The translations under genes and the position numbers were made by a program. The notes below the pieces were generated by a model. It made no database searches and was not told where the DNA came from. It worked only from the letters and a program-made list of their open reading frames with translations. From positions 1-32,135 of the forward strand of contig CANQYX010000012.1 in assembly GCA_947628205.1 (NCBI GenBank): a DNA stretch of 32,135 nt, in the 5' to 3' direction. Shown piece after piece: positions 30,704-32,135 of the stretch. Position 1 is the first letter of the stretch, and every line of letters begins with the position of its first letter. This DNA is from an uncultured Clostridia bacterium. GTDB taxonomy: Bacteria > Bacillota > Clostridia > Christensenellales > UBA1242.

Positions 30704-30840
30704 ATAAAGTAGGAGTAACCACTTCTCACCTTGAAGCAGAACGCGACAATGGTAATATGCAAAAAATTCATAATTGTTTATTTTGTATATAGGTGGGCGC
30801 TACTTAAAGTTGCCCATTTTTTAATGGGGGACGGAATTAA
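30704..30840 (+). ncRNA. infC-rpmI-rplT (L20-type) leader RNA
   Basis: The text AAGTAGGAGTAACCACTTCT and the CTCACCTTGAAGC that follows is typical of the Firmicute leader upstream of infC. It ends with a terminator hairpin (TGGGC, about 30794-30798, with GCCCA, 30812-30816, then six T). CACCT near 30727 can pair with AGGTG near 30791 as a competing stem. In Bacillus, ribosomal protein L20 binds this leader and causes early termination; the same feedback is likely here. Confidence 0.8.
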
Positions 30841-30852
30841 TTTGGAGGGAAA

Positions 30853-31365
30853 TTGAAAGAATCACTTAAAAACGAGCAAATTGTTTTACCAGAAGTGCGC
30901 CTAATTGGCGCAAATAACGAGCAGTTGGGCTTAATGTCCAGTGCCAAAGCGCTAGAAGTTGCCAAACAGCATGATTTAGACCTTGTTCTAATAGCACCCG
31001 AGGCAAAGCCACCAGTGTGCCGAATTATGGACTATGGCAAATATAGGTTTGACGAACTTAAAAAACTTAAGGACCAAAAAAAGAACCAAAAAGTTCAAAA
31101 AGTTCAAGAAATGCGCCTGTCCATGACAATTAGCGATCACGATTTGGACTATAAGGCAAAGCAAGTTTGCAAATTTTTAACTGACGGCAGCAAAGTTAAG
31201 GTTAGCATCCTTATGCGTGGCAGAATTCAAGTTCGCCCACAACTTGGTGTTGACATTATGAACAAGTTTGCAGAAATGTGCAAATCGGCTGGCTCAATTG
31301 AAAAGCCCGCTCAAATTAATGGCCGAAACATCTTTATGTTTTTAGCACCACTAGCGAAAAAGTAA
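30853..31365 (+). CDS. infC: Translation initiation factor IF-3
   Basis: The 170-residue factor keeps ribosomal subunits apart and checks the start codon. The N-terminal domain contains [15 protein letters not shown] and [18 protein letters not shown]. The C-terminal domain contains [18 protein letters not shown] and [18 protein letters not shown]. The start codon is TTG at 30853 with GGAGGG at good distance. A non-ATG start is usual for infC because IF-3 itself rejects such codons, giving feedback. It is the first gene of infC-rpmI-rplT, behind the leader RNA. Confidence 0.96.
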   Translation: MKESLKNEQIVLPEVRLIGANNEQLGLMSSAKALEVAKQHDLDLVLIAPEAKPPVCRIMDYGKYRFDELKKLKDQKKNQKVQKVQEMRLSMTISDHDLDYKAKQVCKFLTDGSKVKVSILMRGRIQVRPQLGVDIMNKFAEMCKSAGSIEKPAQINGRNIFMFLAPLAKK

Positions 31366-31379
31366 TTCTTACTTAAAAG

Positions 31380-31409
31380 GAAAATCTGTTAGCGAGTTGC
31401 CAGATTTTC
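31380..31409 (+). promoter_or_regulatory. Hairpin between infC and rpmI
   Basis: GAAAATCTG (31380-31388) and CAGATTTTC (31401-31409) match perfectly around a 12-nt loop. There is no T run, so it is not a terminator. It could be a processing site or a protein-binding site affecting rpmI and rplT. Confidence 0.55.
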
Positions 31410-31459
31410 ACAATTCGGTTGTTAATAAATTTAAGCAACTCATTAAAAGGAGAAAGAGT

Positions 31460-31648
31460 ATGCCAAAAATCAAAACACGCAGAGCAGTTGCAAAACGTTT
31501 TAAAGAAACGGGCAACGGCAAAATCAAAATGATGCACGATGGCAAAGGGCACATTTTAACAAAAAAATCTAAAAACAGAAAACGCAGGTTAAGAAAAACC
31601 GGTTATGTTTCCAAACAGTTTGAAAAGAACTATAAGGAAATGATGTAG
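31460..31648 (+). CDS. rpmI: 50S ribosomal protein L35
   Basis: The 62-residue very basic protein has the family sequence [20 protein letters not shown] and [17 protein letters not shown]. Its normal length is about 65. The ATG at 31460 follows AAAAGGAG; an upstream in-frame ATG at 31397 lies before that site and is rejected. It is co-transcribed with infC and rplT. Confidence 0.96.
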   Translation: MPKIKTRRAVAKRFKETGNGKIKMMHDGKGHILTKKSKNRKRRLRKTGYVSKQFEKNYKEMM

Positions 31649-31658
31649 GAGGGCAAAA

Positions 31659-32009
31659 ATGAGAGTTAAACGTTCAGTTAATGCAGTTAAAAAACGCCGC
31701 GCCGTTTTAAAACAAGCCAAAGGGTATAGGGGCGCCAAGTCAAAGCTATACAGAGTTGCGCGCGAAGCAGTTATGAAATCTGGTCAATATGCTTATGTTG
31801 GCAGAAAACTTAAAAAGCGCGATATGCGCTCACTTTGGATAACCCGTATCAACGCCGGTTGCCGAGAAAATGGCATTTCATACAGCGTTTTTGTTAACGG
31901 CCTTAAAAAAGCTGGGGTGGATTTAAACCGCAAAGTGCTTGCAGATTTAGCCGCAACAGATAAAGCCGCTTTTGCAAAACTTGTTGAAACTGCCAAAAAA
32001 GCAAAATAA
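31659..32009 (+). CDS. rplT: 50S ribosomal protein L20
   Basis: The 116-residue rRNA-binding protein is needed early in 50S assembly and is the likely feedback regulator of this operon through its leader. The conserved basic N-terminus ([20 protein letters not shown], then [12 protein letters not shown]) and the core [20 protein letters not shown] are intact. GGAGGG precedes the ATG, 10 nt after the rpmI stop. Confidence 0.97.
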   Translation: MRVKRSVNAVKKRRAVLKQAKGYRGAKSKLYRVAREAVMKSGQYAYVGRKLKKRDMRSLWITRINAGCRENGISYSVFVNGLKKAGVDLNRKVLADLAATDKAAFAKLVETAKKAK

Positions 32010-32015
32010 TCAACT

Positions 32016-32040
32016 AAAAACTGCCTTATGGCAGTTTTTT
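32016..32040 (+). terminator. Terminator of the infC operon
   Basis: AAAAACTGCC, loop TTAT, GGCAGTTTTTT. Confidence 0.9.
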
Positions 32041-32058
32041 CTGCCCAAATGACTCTCC

Positions 32059-32123
32059 GTCATTCTGAGCATTCGGGGTCCCCGCAAGAACTTTGTTCGC
32101 AGTGGGGCATTAGCGAAGAATCT
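32059..32123 (+). repeat. Dispersed repeat, long form
   Basis: It is nearly identical to 101-167 over its whole length; the visible difference is four instead of five G before CATTAGCGAAG. It lies just after the infC operon terminator. Confidence 0.85.
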
Positions 32124-32135
32124 AGATGTTTCGAC

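Overview
The window is low-GC, gene-dense bacterial DNA whose gene content (RNase J, Veg, a YtxC-like protein beside thrS, TrmR next to a U32 peptidase-like TrhP, the infC-rpmI-rplT operon with a leader) points to a Firmicute. An uncultured, gut-type Clostridia is the best guess. This placement is inferred from gene families and order; no rRNA or tRNA gene is present to test it.

Layout. 1-420 holds short dispersed repeats and a consensus promoter whose spacer is a run of ten G. It drives 421-2637, a membrane-anchored leucine-rich-repeat surface protein. 2712-5291 (minus) is an ABC importer operon (permease, ATPase, NMT1/SsuA-like lipoprotein). 5446-6893 has a membrane protein, a small two-helix membrane protein and an RsmC-like methyltransferase. 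6911-7129 (minus) is a small Cys-rich protein. 7284-10336 is ytxC, thrS (lacking the TGS domain) and a DUF402 protein. 10511-13082 is an alcohol dehydrogenase/aldehyde dehydrogenase pair. 13120-13983 (minus) is a SHOCT membrane protein and 14137-14388 (minus) is veg. 14633-17895 is a MarR regulator followed by a one-chain MacB/FtsX-type ABC exporter. 18144-19445 is an M16 peptidase. 19755-21713 is RNase J behind a long structured leader.

21714-22083 is a repeat-rich stretch that runs up to the start codon of trmR (22084-22665). Then come a hypothetical gene (minus), trhP (23179-24381), a diacylglycerol kinase-like gene, feoA-feoB, a small hypothetical gene (minus), der, a YhhN-family membrane protein, and infC-rpmI-rplT with its leader RNA.

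How the genes relate. TrmR and TrhP are known to act in sequence on tRNA U34 (hydroxylation, then methylation to 5-methoxyuridine). ThrRS, Der, RNase J, IF3, L35, L20 and the RsmC-like enzyme make most of the window translation and RNA housekeeping. The importer, the MarR-exporter unit, FeoAB and the LRR protein are the surface and transport part.

Main points for a second look: (1) the G10 tract in the promoter spacer of the LRR gene, a candidate phase-variation switch; (2) at least four, perhaps five, genes whose -10 box lies 5-9 nt before the ATG with no Shine-Dalgarno, suggesting leaderless mRNAs; (3) a dispersed repeat whose terminal stem bases change in a compensating way between copies; (4) an Asn-rich insertion in FeoB carrying a palindrome that also sits in the marR promoter; (5) a terminator for the opposite-strand gene embedded in the end of feoB.
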